41,646 nt of DNA from Marisediminitalea aggregata (GCF_900129565.1 NZ_FQWD01000010.1:1-41646), one strand, 5' to 3'; positions 15,225-22,429 are shown, counted from the stretch's first letter. Made by a program: numbers and translations. Notes: a model not told the origin generated them from the sequence alone.

Positions 15225-15684
15225 TGCTTGCCTCCAGCCATACGTCATACTGTTTTAACGCCGTTTCAAACTCGTTTAAAGGCATGGTAAACAAGGCTTC
15301 AATATCGAAAATGCTGAGCGCTTCGATTCTGAAATCGCGTTCACCGCAAAGGCGTAACGTGCGATAAAGGCTTATGTTTTGCCATTGCCCTGTGCCCGCG
15401 CCACAAATATTCCAGGCTGCACTGAGCGTTGCGGCAATTGCATAAAAGCGGTCGTGCATTGCTACACATTGCTGTTTGAAAGTGTCGCTAATAATGTGGC
15501 ACATAGAATGGTGGCCACTTGAAATCATTCTTCCTAATATCGCCTGTGCACAGACTTTTCGTGCGGCTTCCAGCTCGTTGTTGTCGAGCAAAATAGCACG
15601 GGGTAGCAAACAAAATTCCTTAATATGATGCATGTCTATGCACATGCATGGTGTGTCGTCTAATCCCTGTATTGAGAAAGTCAT
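15217..15684 (-). CDS. Unknown Cys-rich early protein
   Basis: A 155-residue protein I do not recognise. It has eight cysteines, several in the first half (CMCIDMHHIKEFC, then VCAQAI, SMCHI), with neighbouring histidines, which could bind a metal. The C-terminal half carries a repeated acidic theme (IEALSIFDIEALF, NEFETALKQYDVW). It has GGAG seven bases before its ATG and overlaps the DUF3102 start by 8 bases, so it belongs to the early operon. Confidence 0.7.
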   Translation of the reverse strand: MTFSIQGLDDTPCMCIDMHHIKEFCLLPRAILLDNNELEAARKVCAQAILGRMISSGHHSMCHIISDTFKQQCVAMHDRFYAIAATLSAAWNICGAGTGQWQNISLYRTLRLCGERDFRIEALSIFDIEALFTMPLNEFETALKQYDVWLEASND

Positions 15685-15687
15685 GGC

Positions 15688-16134
15688 TTATCTCCTTCTT
15701 ATCATAATTTGCTGAAGTGCCCGTTCTAAGTCTTTGGATTCCTGCTGGCGCATTTTATTGCTTACATCCAGTTCGGCTTTTTGGCGTAGCAGGTCGGCTC
15801 GCATATCAGCCGGTTTAAAGCCCAGAGGATTGAGTAGTGCGGTCATAGGCTCAATTGATTGAAGTGCCCAGCAAATAGCAGGCATGACCCAGGCCGGTAC
15901 GCAGTTCTCCTGGCTGGGTGATAGCCATTTATTTAATTGAATCTTCGTTACTCGTTGCCCGGTGTCTCGAAGGCATAAGTTAATGCGATCCAGAAACCGG
16001 TCACGGCCGAGGCCGCTGTTACGTTCGCATTGTTTGATAATGGCAATTACATCCAGCTCTAAATCGAGGCTGGGTGCGTTTTCAGTGTTCAGTAGGTCCA
16101 GGTCGAGCTGGTCTAATAAATCGCGCTGGGTCAT
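15688..16134 (-). CDS. Unknown early protein
   Basis: A 148-residue protein without a family I can name. It begins with an acidic Leu/Asp-rich stretch (DLLDQLDLDLLN). The middle (GLGRDRFLDRINLCLRDTG, then QLNKWLS) could form a small helical DNA-binding fold, and it ends in a charged helix (QQESKDLERALQQIM, then RRR). GGAGGTG lies before the ATG, which overlaps the preceding stop as ATGA. A regulatory role in the early region is a guess from position. Confidence 0.7.
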   Translation of the reverse strand: MTQRDLLDQLDLDLLNTENAPSLDLELDVIAIIKQCERNSGLGRDRFLDRINLCLRDTGQRVTKIQLNKWLSPSQENCVPAWVMPAICWALQSIEPMTALLNPLGFKPADMRADLLRQKAELDVSNKMRQQESKDLERALQQIMIRRR

Positions 16135-16406
16135 GCTTCACCTCCAACCTCAGAGGAGATACGTCTCCATGCGTTAGCGCCTTGCTGGTCGTTTCCACCA
16201 ACGGTTTCCCAAACCTCACCATTAGCAGTGAAAGCCAGGCAACCAGGGCAGAAGTCTTCCGGGTTGCGCACTGCATCAATCCAGCCGGACACATTGCCCA
16301 TATACGTAATTACCGCGCCGCTTTTGTTCCAGTCGCACACGTGCGACTCGCGCCACGCATTTGCAACTTGCTTACTGCAGTTAATTTGCTCTTTAGAATT
16401 GAACAT
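16131..16406 (-). CDS. Unknown small protein with a CPGC motif
   Basis: A 91-residue protein with five cysteines' worth of potential metal ligands reduced to C10, C24 and a FCPGC pair near residues 52-56. It is rich in Trp, Gly and Asn. A zinc-ribbon-like half site is possible but incomplete. A strong GGAGG site precedes its ATG. It is one of the short genes between ner and A; the function is unknown. Confidence 0.66.
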   Translation of the reverse strand: MFNSKEQINCSKQVANAWRESHVCDWNKSGAVITYMGNVSGWIDAVRNPEDFCPGCLAFTANGEVWETVGGNDQQGANAWRRISSEVGGEA

Positions 16407-16425
16407 GTGTTATGCCTCCACCGGG

Positions 16426-16890
16426 TTACCGGTAAAAATCCGTTGAAGCTTTACCAGTGACGGGCGTACCAGACTCTCCTAGCATTAATGTTGTTTTTGA
16501 ATCGGTGGAGAGAACTTGTGTACCAGGCTTTGTGTAAGACCGTTGAACGGCCATTACTAGGTAGTGTTTTAACGCTACAAGACATTGAGCTATTGCAGCA
16601 GGAAGTGAAGGCTGTTGGGGTACGGTCACTTCTTTTGCGATTGCCGCCTTTACCTGCAGTGGAATGGTGCTTATCGGATGACCCAGATACTCGTGACACA
16701 CTGCGTGCAATGCCCAATCGGCGTCACTTAGTGTGGTTGGGTCTTTTGCTTCTTGCGCTTCGCGCAGAACGCTTACAGGCACAACGAGGGATTGCTGTTT
16801 CAGGAAATATAGAACATCTGGCCGTTGAGCAGCTTGCAAACCTATATCGGTGGGTACCGGCGTTAAAATGAGAGAGCGAGTAGTGATCAT
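16426..16890 (-). CDS. Unknown early protein
   Basis: A 154-residue protein I do not recognise. The first half has Pro-rich and hydrophobic stretches (SLILTPVPTDIGL, YFLKQQSLVVPVSVL), the middle a C-H-x-x-Y-L-G-H segment, and the end is Ser/Thr-rich. No membrane segment is convincing. AAGGGG lies before the ATG, 11 bases after the ner stop, so it is the second gene of the early transcript. Confidence 0.62.
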   Translation of the reverse strand: MITTRSLILTPVPTDIGLQAAQRPDVLYFLKQQSLVVPVSVLREAQEAKDPTTLSDADWALHAVCHEYLGHPISTIPLQVKAAIAKEVTVPQQPSLPAAIAQCLVALKHYLVMAVQRSYTKPGTQVLSTDSKTTLMLGESGTPVTGKASTDFYR

Positions 16891-16901
16891 GTCAGTTCCC
16901 C

Positions 16902-17165
16902 TTATGCGCTTAACAGTTGAGCAAGCTCTTGCTTTTTTTGCTCACGCAATTGGGCTTTGGATTGGCGGTACGGCTCCACATCGTGAAATACATCTAGTAG
17001 TTCAGCATCAATGGCTTTGCATACCGCTTCGGCAATTTCACGAGAATAGGAGGTTTTATTGATGACCTGGCCAACAGCAGCATCGCTTTTGCCTAAAATT
17101 TCGGCCAGCATTTTGATGGAAAATCCACGGGCTTTTAATTCCGCTTTAATTTCTTTCGGGGTCAT
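16902..17165 (-). CDS. ner: Ner-like helix-turn-helix regulator
   Basis: An 87-residue protein opening MTPKEIKAELKARGFS with a helix-turn-helix at about 18-40 (IKMLAEILGKSDAAVGQVIN), as in the Ner/Nlp family. In Mu, Ner is the first early gene and represses both the repressor and early promoters after infection. Here too it is the first gene of the transposition operon, divergent from the repressor across a 131-base gap with two operator palindromes. The C-terminal tail is rich in Gln, Lys and Leu. Confidence 0.82.
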   Translation of the reverse strand: MTPKEIKAELKARGFSIKMLAEILGKSDAAVGQVINKTSYSREIAEAVCKAIDAELLDVFHDVEPYRQSKAQLREQKKQELAQLLSA

Positions 17166-17248
17166 AGTATGTTTACCTTGCGTGTGGTGCTTTTAGTGAA
17201 CCTTGGCGGGATATCTAAAAGCGTTTTGTTAATGTTCATGTTTAACTT

Positions 17249-17266
17249 AGTGCAGAAATCTGCACT
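17249..17266. promoter_or_regulatory. Operator O1
   Basis: AGTGCAGAAATCTGCACT is an 18-bp site with perfect 8-bp arms (AGTGCAGA / TCTGCACT) around AA. It lies between the divergent ner and repressor genes. A second, weaker copy sits with its centre 31 bp away, three helical turns, so two repressor dimers could bind the same face of the DNA. Confidence 0.8.
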
Positions 17267-17279
17267 TGTAAAGCATTAT

Positions 17280-17297
17280 TGTGCGGGAATTTGCACA
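17280..17297. promoter_or_regulatory. Operator O2, overlapping the repressor start
   Basis: TGTGCGGGAATTTGCACA is an imperfect copy of O1 with the conserved GTGC...GCAC ends and AAT centre. It runs up to the A of the repressor ATG at 17297, so binding here would block the repressor's own transcription or lie just downstream of its promoter. This suggests autoregulation by the repressor or control by Ner. Confidence 0.7.
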
Positions 17298-17677
17298 TGA
17301 TTGGAGAAAGGATTAAATCTGAAAGAGAAAAACTAGGGTTTAATCAGGTAGATTTTGCTGAATTAGCAGGCGCTAAGAGGCGTACTCTCATTGATTGGGA
17401 GAAAGGTAGTACTGCCCCAAATGCCTTCCAGCTCGAAATGTTAAGTAGACAAGGTGTTGATATTGGCTATGTAGTCACAGGCAATCGTTCAGTCAACACT
17501 AAACGTGTAGCCGATATTGTCGAGCTTATTGAGTCTTTATTAATTGAGCATGGCAGAAATGTTAGCCCCAAAGGTAAAGCCCGCATAATTGCCGGGCTAC
17601 TGGAACTCGAACAAGAATCACAACAAAAAGTAACTGCGTCTAACGTTTTGCCTTTTGTAACAGCAGCAGGTTTTTAA
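17297..17677 (+). CDS. Phage repressor, XRE-type (functional counterpart of Mu c)
   Basis: This is a 126-residue protein starting MIGERIKSEREKLGF. The N-terminal XRE helix-turn-helix is clear (NQVDFAELAGAKRRTLIDWEKG at 16-37, given here as two parts: helix 2 FAELAGA and recognition helix RRTLIDWEKG). The remainder is a helical oligomerisation region. There is no peptidase (LexA/S24) domain, so self-cleavage on SOS is not expected. A TTG start six codons upstream is possible but lacks a ribosome site and lies inside O2. It is the first gene of the rightward lysogeny operon that ends at 20700, so its neighbours are probably made in the lysogen. Confidence 0.87.
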   Translation: MIGERIKSEREKLGFNQVDFAELAGAKRRTLIDWEKGSTAPNAFQLEMLSRQGVDIGYVVTGNRSVNTKRVADIVELIESLLIEHGRNVSPKGKARIIAGLLELEQESQQKVTASNVLPFVTAAGF

Positions 17678-17708
17678 TATGTAGTTTTCACGTAGTATGG
17701 AGTGAATT

Positions 17709-18305
17709 ATGGACGATTTTGAAAGTAAGGTTACGCAACTCTTTAAAGAGAACTTTTCGGAAAGTGAGGGAAGTTCTTCTATCCCTCAAAGCGTAACCAC
17801 ATCAGGTACAGGTAACATTGTGTCTATTGGTACTAATCATATCAATGTTACAAACCAAGAAGTGATTGTGAAACCTAATGTAATGCCTGGTAGCCATCAT
17901 ATTACCAGTGAACAGCAATACGTTATCAGGGGCCTAGTTGATGATATCGTTAAGGCTGAAAAGGTTTCCAAAGCAAAGCCTCGTAATCATGCTGCTGTAT
18001 GGTCTGCTTTAAAGCGTAAATTCAAATTCTCCTCATACAAATTCATCGAGCAGGTAAAATACCCAGAAGTAGAAATCCACTTGCGCCAGTCGCTTGGCAG
18101 GCTTAGACGTGCAAAATCATCTCGCCAATCTCCATCATGGCGTAGAAGCCGTTATGGTTTCATCTATGCAAGATTGAAAGAATTGGAGCGTGTTGAAGAT
18201 AAAGAATGGTATTTGGAATTTAACTTCGGTTGTAGTTCATTAACCGAACTCACCGATGAGCAACTTCAACAAACTTATGATTGGGTGGCTTCGCTCAAGA
18301 AATAA
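17709..18305 (+). CDS. ORF6C-domain-like protein, possible regulator
   Basis: A 198-residue protein. Residues ~66-125 (ITSEQQYVIRGLVDDIVKAE, then WSALKRKFKFSSYKFI) fit the ORF6C domain found at the C terminus of phage Ant/Rha-type regulators. The N-terminal third is Ser/Thr-rich and probably flexible, with a short beta region (GNIVSIGTNHINVTNQEVIV). The segment after 130 is strongly basic (RQSLGRLRRAKSSRQ). It sits 31 bases after the repressor with GGAG before its ATG, so it is co-expressed with immunity. A nucleic-acid-binding regulatory role is likely; the partner is unknown. Confidence 0.62.
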   Translation: MDDFESKVTQLFKENFSESEGSSSIPQSVTTSGTGNIVSIGTNHINVTNQEVIVKPNVMPGSHHITSEQQYVIRGLVDDIVKAEKVSKAKPRNHAAVWSALKRKFKFSSYKFIEQVKYPEVEIHLRQSLGRLRRAKSSRQSPSWRRSRYGFIYARLKELERVEDKEWYLEFNFGCSSLTELTDEQLQQTYDWVASLKK

Positions 18306-18328
18306 GGCTCTGTTGCCAAGGAGGGCAT

Positions 18329-18451
18329 GTGAATTACAAAAAATCTATTTTCGCTTTAATCGTACTTTTCGCTGCTAATGTAATGCCATTCACTAACGGT
18401 ACGAAACCCCCACCTTCGGCCAGCTACGAACTCGATTGGATTGCGTTATGA
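18329..18451 (+). CDS. 40-residue signal/membrane peptide coupled to the lipoprotein
   Basis: A short frame starting at GTG (MNYKKSIFALIVLFAANVM...) and ending ELDWIAL. It has a perfect AAGGAGGG ribosome site and its stop overlaps the lipoprotein ATG (ATGA). Two lysines followed by about 15 hydrophobic residues make a signal-peptide or membrane-anchor profile; the rest is Pro/Ser-rich. The strong ribosome site and coupling argue that it is translated. It may simply drive translation of the next gene or be its small partner. Confidence 0.6.
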   Translation: MNYKKSIFALIVLFAANVMPFTNGTKPPPSASYELDWIAL

Positions 18452-18930
18452 TTAAACAGATCTTAGCGCTGGCATTTTTTTTAAGTCTTGTTGGATGCCA
18501 ATCGAACAGCCAACAGCCACTAGTTCAGCCCGAAGAAAAAAAGCATATTTGGATTAAATATAAAGAACTAGAGAAAGCATGCAGAGAAAGTACATCGGCT
18601 CAATTTACGCTTCTTAAGCGAGAACTTAAAGGTAAATACGTTACCTGGAGAGGTACTATTCGGAATGTTGATCTCAGTTATGACGATACCATTTCACTCT
18701 TCATTGACATGGGAACAACGTCTAGTTACGGGTTTATTGATTTCAGTCGAGTAGTCTATCTATACAACCAGAACTACGATGACTATGTGCTTGGTTTTAG
18801 AAAGGGGCAGCTAGTTGAATATACAGGAAAGATCGAACTCATAAGTAACTATGACAGAATTTATGGAATGCAGTGCAATGTTCACTTGTCAGACTGGGAT
18901 ATCCTCTGGTCAGAGACAGAGAAAAAATAA
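18448..18930 (+). CDS. Putative lipoprotein, OB-fold-like, probable lysogenic conversion gene
   Basis: A 160-residue protein starting MIKQILALAFFLSLVGCQS, with a typical lipobox LVGC at about 14-17. The mature domain has an OB-like pattern: GKYVTWRGTIRNVDLSYDD, then a strand ending in D-M-G, then GFRKGQLVEYTGKIELI. This resembles tRNA_anti-like lipoprotein domains. A phage-encoded lipoprotein expressed from a lysogeny operon often changes the cell surface or blocks superinfection; that role is inferred. A TTG start four codons upstream lacks support. Confidence 0.75.
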   Translation: MIKQILALAFFLSLVGCQSNSQQPLVQPEEKKHIWIKYKELEKACRESTSAQFTLLKRELKGKYVTWRGTIRNVDLSYDDTISLFIDMGTTSSYGFIDFSRVVYLYNQNYDDYVLGFRKGQLVEYTGKIELISNYDRIYGMQCNVHLSDWDILWSETEKK

Positions 18931-18970
18931 TCAGCTACAGTAATTTTCAGTGATAAAAGGGAGTTTATTT

Positions 18971-19183
18971 ATGGGAACTGACGACGAAGTTAGTGTACTA
19001 GAGCAAATCATCTATACCACCTATGCCACGCTTCAAGACAAAGGGTTACACCTCAATGTAATTCGCGATGAAGTGATCCAACGTGTTGCTGACAACGCCC
19101 CGCATACCTTCCTGGCCAGTGAATTAAAATCTAATTTGATTTCCACGCTGGCTGAAATCGTTTCGCAAGTTGAAAAGGAATAA
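18971..19183 (+). CDS. Small acidic protein upstream of the RexA-like gene
   Basis: A 70-residue protein starting MGTDDEVSVLEQI. It is acidic and mostly helical, with no hydrophobic segment. GGGAG lies eight bases before the ATG at 18971; an earlier start at 18950 has none. It is two bases upstream of the 314-residue gene and shares its A+T-rich composition, suggesting a three-gene cassette. Unknown function; a regulator or antitoxin-like partner is possible. Confidence 0.67.
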   Translation: MGTDDEVSVLEQIIYTTYATLQDKGLHLNVIRDEVIQRVADNAPHTFLASELKSNLISTLAEIVSQVEKE

Positions 19184-19185
19184 TT

Positions 19186-20130
19186 ATGCTTGTTAGATTT
19201 GTAGGCTTTTCTATTGAAGTTCCTGATTCGCTGCCACTATCTGAACTAATGGCCTCCATGGCTTCTGATTACGCTAACTTCGAAAGTGCCGACGATATTG
19301 GTAGGTTTATGTTTATCGACGATACTTCCAACGATGATTATTACCTCGGTTTAGTTGTTACAGTCAAAAATCAACGCACATTTTGCGAGTTAAAAGAAAA
19401 TTCAGGAGCATTTAAAATTCAGGTAAATAGCCTTGAAGACGACTCCAGAATTATGGATTTTAATTTTTTTGTGATCAACAAAGCTTCGGGTGTTGGTCTA
19501 TATCAGCACTATCACCAATCCTGTAGTATCGGGCAGGCAATGCGAAGCATGAAGAAAAAGTTCTTACGCTTAAAAGAGGTTAGGAAAGAGGCCAAGAAAG
19601 TCGAAGTGCTTGAAAGCGGAAAAAGCGAAGGCGCAGCCACAAAAGCGGCTGGCAGGCAATATAAAGGTACTTTTAAGTGGCAAGTTTTGATTAGTAGGGA
19701 AAGCCTACCGAGCTTGCTATCCGAAATGGAAAAAATTAAGTCTTTGGAGTTTGATTTTGCATATCTGGAGCCTGAAGCAAGATACTTTAGCCAACTTTCT
19801 GGATATGTTCGCAAGCAACGAAAAAAGTTTAGTTTTTCAACAAGTGCACCATTTTCAGGGGTGCTAGAGGCAGTTGTGAGTTCAGTTGAACAGGCAATAG
19901 GCCAGGATGAAGCTGAGCAAGGAAAAGTTTTTGCAACCGATGGTGACGGAATTGATCGAATTATTCGGATTCAGAACCAACCGGATAATTTTGGTGAATA
20001 TGACTATGATGAATTAGCCTCTCATATTAGTGAACTTGAGGTTAGTGACTTCGCGAGTAGTTGGGTTACGGAAAAGTTAATTGAAATATGTATTGAACAT
20101 GATGAAATATTTGAGGCTTCAATAAGATGA
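19186..20130 (+). CDS. RexA-like exclusion protein (candidate)
   Basis: This 314-residue soluble protein has no family I can name with certainty. From memory of lambda RexA (279 residues) there is a similar run near residues 79-105: here NSLEDDSRIMDFNFFV, in RexA NSLADDESLGFPSFLFV, each preceded by a strand of similar type. The middle and end also follow a similar order of charged helix, K/R-rich segment (YVRKQRKKF) and C-terminal helix. RexA senses phage replication intermediates and activates the membrane protein RexB. Here the gene is followed directly by a four-TM protein and lies downstream of the repressor, exactly as in lambda. KwaB of the Kiwa system is another possible relative. The assignment is inference. 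Confidence 0.5.
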   Translation: MLVRFVGFSIEVPDSLPLSELMASMASDYANFESADDIGRFMFIDDTSNDDYYLGLVVTVKNQRTFCELKENSGAFKIQVNSLEDDSRIMDFNFFVINKASGVGLYQHYHQSCSIGQAMRSMKKKFLRLKEVRKEAKKVEVLESGKSEGAATKAAGRQYKGTFKWQVLISRESLPSLLSEMEKIKSLEFDFAYLEPEARYFSQLSGYVRKQRKKFSFSTSAPFSGVLEAVVSSVEQAIGQDEAEQGKVFATDGDGIDRIIRIQNQPDNFGEYDYDELASHISELEVSDFASSWVTEKLIEICIEHDEIFEASIR

Positions 20131-20633
20131 GAATACGGTTTCTCCTATGTGCATTGCTAGCTACTATCACGATAGGTGCTGTGCATTGTTACGTAACGGA
20201 TATACCGAAGTTTGTTAAATTCTACGAAGAAAACCTGAGGGGTAATTTGTTTGCTGGATTCTTAACTGTTGGTGGTTTTTTATTATCACTAAAAACATTC
20301 ATACTTATAAAACTAAAAGAAAATGTGTATGACCGTCCTCAGTATATAAAGAGGTTTGAGAAACTACGGAAGCTCGATAGTTCATTGCAGATTTACGCCC
20401 CACTAAGAAATTTAAGTGACTTTTTATTTTGGTCTGTACTCGCCACTATTGGCGCAGCCATTGCTCAGCTATCCATCGGTCTTATCGGAATTCAGTGGTT
20501 TGTTTATGCTGCAATATGGGTTTCTGTGTTTGCGCTGTGTGTCTTAGTAGCTTCTTTGTTGTTAATAAAAACAAGCTTAAATGACTGGTTTGATTTTATC
20601 GGTGAAGACTCACGGAAGGATGACGACTCGTAG
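20127..20633 (+). CDS. Four-TM membrane protein, RexB-like partner (candidate)
   Basis: A 168-residue protein with four predicted membrane segments at about 4-22, 41-62, 98-120 and 122-147, and a charged loop between the second and third (RPQYIKRFEKLRKLD). Lambda RexB is 144 residues, also four-TM, and forms an ion channel that depolarises the cell during exclusion. The start overlaps the RexA-like stop (ATGA), so the two are made together. The C terminus is acidic (EDSRKDDDS). No direct sequence identity to RexB is claimed. The topology, order and position after the repressor are the evidence. Confidence 0.58.
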   Translation: MRIRFLLCALLATITIGAVHCYVTDIPKFVKFYEENLRGNLFAGFLTVGGFLLSLKTFILIKLKENVYDRPQYIKRFEKLRKLDSSLQIYAPLRNLSDFLFWSVLATIGAAIAQLSIGLIGIQWFVYAAIWVSVFALCVLVASLLLIKTSLNDWFDFIGEDSRKDDDS

Positions 20634-20677
20634 CCTTAGTCTTATCCCTTTAAATACCTTTTTTGTAAGAAGCCCTC

Positions 20678-20700
20678 AAAAGCCCGTCACGGGCTTTTTT
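20678..20700 (+). terminator. Terminator of the lysogeny operon
   Basis: AAAAGCCCG - TCA - CGGGCTTTT with a following T run is a strong Rho-independent terminator. It ends the rightward repressor-to-RexB-like operon, and because A and T tracts flank both arms it can also stop leftward transcription arriving from the DnaB gene that ends at 20779. It separates two convergent units. Confidence 0.9.
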
Positions 20701-20778
20701 GGTATTTGAGTGGTAGCGTTTATCGTCTGGCGTGGTGAAAGTCGCTTGTAGGCGTTTTTAAAACGGTTTTAAAACATT

Positions 20779-22107
20779 TTAAAGGAGGGTTTTGTTAGAG
20801 AATGTTGAAAACTCTCCCTGAAATAGAAGTCGGGCTGTTCCAGTGGGCCCGTTCCTCTGCTTTCCTATTATCACCTCAGCCTCTCCCTGGGCTTCTGTGT
20901 CAGGGTTGTACACTTCGTCTCTGTACAAAAACATAATGATGTCTGCATCCTGCTCTAAGGAGCCTGACTCCCGAAGGTCGGAATTAATGGGGCGCTTGTC
21001 CTGCCGGTTCTCAAGGGTGCGGTTGAGTTGTGAAAGTGCTACCACTGGCACGCCAAGCTCCTTCCCCAGGGCTTTTAGGGATCTGGATATTTCTGCTATT
21101 TCCTGTGTGCGATTGCCTGCCATCGACGGCACACGCATCAGCTGAAGGTAGTCCACCATGATCATGCTGGGCTTGCCGTGTTTGCGAATTATATTGCGGG
21201 TGCGAGTGCGGATGTCTGATGTGGTTAAGGCCGCTGCGTCATCAATAAACAAATTGCCGCGTGCTTTGAGTGTATTAATTACGCTGGCAATTGTGGCCCA
21301 TTCGTCATCGTCTAGTTTTGCATTGCGGATCTTCGTTAAATTCACACGCGCCATCGACGCCCATAAGCGCATCATGATTTGTTCTGAAGGCATTTCCAGG
21401 CTGTAAACAATTACCGGTGCGGTACTTTGCATCATTGCATGCTCAACCAGGTTCATTGCAAAGGTGGTTTTCCCCATAGATGGCCTGGCAGCTAATAGAA
21501 TCAAATCCCCCGGAGACAGTTCATGGATCAGGTTATCCAGTTCATCAAACCCGGTTGTGAGCCCTTTTGCCGGGCCCCGACCTTCTGCTATTGCCTGCAG
21601 TTTGTCGGCGATGCTGAGTGTTAATTGGCCTACGCTTTGTACTTTTGTGGCCTCATGCTGGGCATTGCGTAGGTTAAATAGTGCGGTTTCTGCGCGCTCC
21701 AGAATGTCTGCAGCCGTGTGCCCGTCATTGTGGTAGCAGGCATCTTTGATTTTGTGAGCGGTTGCAATTAACTGGCGCTGCGTAGCTAACATACTAACCC
21801 GCTCTTTTGCTGTATGTGCCATTGCGCTGTTTATGCGATTACGCGCCAGCTCGTCCAGGTAGGACTTGTCACCGGCCTTTTCGAGTAGCGAGCGCTGTGC
21901 TAGGTAATCTGCAACCGTTAGCACATCGATTGGGGCATTGTTTTGATGCAAGTAGCGAATTGTGGCGAATATGTAGCGGTGAGCGGAGTAATAGAATATG
22001 TCGGGTGTTAGGCCGTCCAGGAGGTCGTCGGGGAGTTCAGTGCAAAGCAGCTCAGCTAATATTGCCTGCTCAGCTGCTAAGTCCTGGGGCGGGTTGCCAG
22101 GCTGCAT
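20779..22107 (-). CDS. dnaB: Replicative DNA helicase, DnaB type
   Basis: A 442-residue full-length DnaB helicase. The N-terminal collar domain is complete (AAEQAILAELL; YIFATIRYLHQNNAPIDVLT). The RecA-like motor has Walker A ARPSMGKTT at 207-215, Walker B VDYLQL at 318-323, a SQLNR motif at 359-363, SDLRESGSLEQDADIIMFLYRD near 376-397 and an arginine-finger region KQRNGPTG near 416-423. It should load on single-stranded DNA and unwind at a fork. Mu recruits the host DnaB through PriA after transposition, so a phage copy is unusual for the group. It is encoded apart from A and B, behind its own control region. Confidence 0.95.
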   Translation of the reverse strand: MQPGNPPQDLAAEQAILAELLCTELPDDLLDGLTPDIFYYSAHRYIFATIRYLHQNNAPIDVLTVADYLAQRSLLEKAGDKSYLDELARNRINSAMAHTAKERVSMLATQRQLIATAHKIKDACYHNDGHTAADILERAETALFNLRNAQHEATKVQSVGQLTLSIADKLQAIAEGRGPAKGLTTGFDELDNLIHELSPGDLILLAARPSMGKTTFAMNLVEHAMMQSTAPVIVYSLEMPSEQIMMRLWASMARVNLTKIRNAKLDDDEWATIASVINTLKARGNLFIDDAAALTTSDIRTRTRNIIRKHGKPSMIMVDYLQLMRVPSMAGNRTQEIAEISRSLKALGKELGVPVVALSQLNRTLENRQDKRPINSDLRESGSLEQDADIIMFLYRDEVYNPDTEAQGEAEVIIGKQRNGPTGTARLLFQGEFSTFSNKTLL

Positions 22108-22108
22108 G

Positions 22109-22339
22109 CTAGTGCAACTGACTATTGGGTAATGTTACCTGGCGTGCAGCCCACCCTTCATGCTTCAGATCAAAGGTAAGTATTGCGTTGGCGTCTCGTT
22201 CAGACTTGAATTGGTAGGCTTCGTTAGCGTCAAGGGTGTAAATCGGTCGCTCTCGTTGAGTCAGTTTAACCAGGTAATGTGGTTGTGTTAAATCGAAATA
22301 CCGGGAGGTGAACTGTTGTAGTACCCACACTGTTTTCAT
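22109..22339 (-). CDS. Small unknown protein upstream of the helicase gene
   Basis: A 76-residue protein starting MKTVWVLQQFTSRYFDLTQ, with a second block NAILTFDLKHEGWAARQVTL. It ends one base before the DnaB start, so the two are one unit. The frame is open a further 30 codons upstream (to 22429), but that part runs through a terminator-like hairpin; GAGAG lies seven bases before the 22339 ATG, making it the better start. Function unknown; a helicase loader or replication accessory would fit the position, but 76 residues is short for a loader. Confidence 0.6.
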   Translation of the reverse strand: MKTVWVLQQFTSRYFDLTQPHYLVKLTQRERPIYTLDANEAYQFKSERDANAILTFDLKHEGWAARQVTLPNSQLH

Positions 22340-22362
22340 AGTGGCTCTCGCAATTTGGAAGG

Positions 22363-22390
22363 TAAAAAGGCCCCTGGGCAAACCAGGGGC
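22363..22390 (-). terminator. Attenuator-like terminator before the helicase operon
   Basis: Read on the minus strand, GCCCCTGG - TTTGC - CCAGGGGC is followed by CTTTTT, a good Rho-independent terminator. It lies between the divergent control region (22430-22534) and the first gene of the helicase unit at 22339. Nothing on this strand lies upstream for it to end, so it probably attenuates the helicase transcript in a regulated way. Confidence 0.7.
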
Positions 22391-22429
22391 AACGTGGTCA
22401 CACATGTCCAAGGTCAGTAAAAAATTCAT

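Noticed and set aside
16488..16871. Plus-strand open frame of about 127 codons
   Set aside because: It is opposite a better-supported minus-strand gene with a good ribosome site and tight operon spacing, and its protein has no plausible domain.
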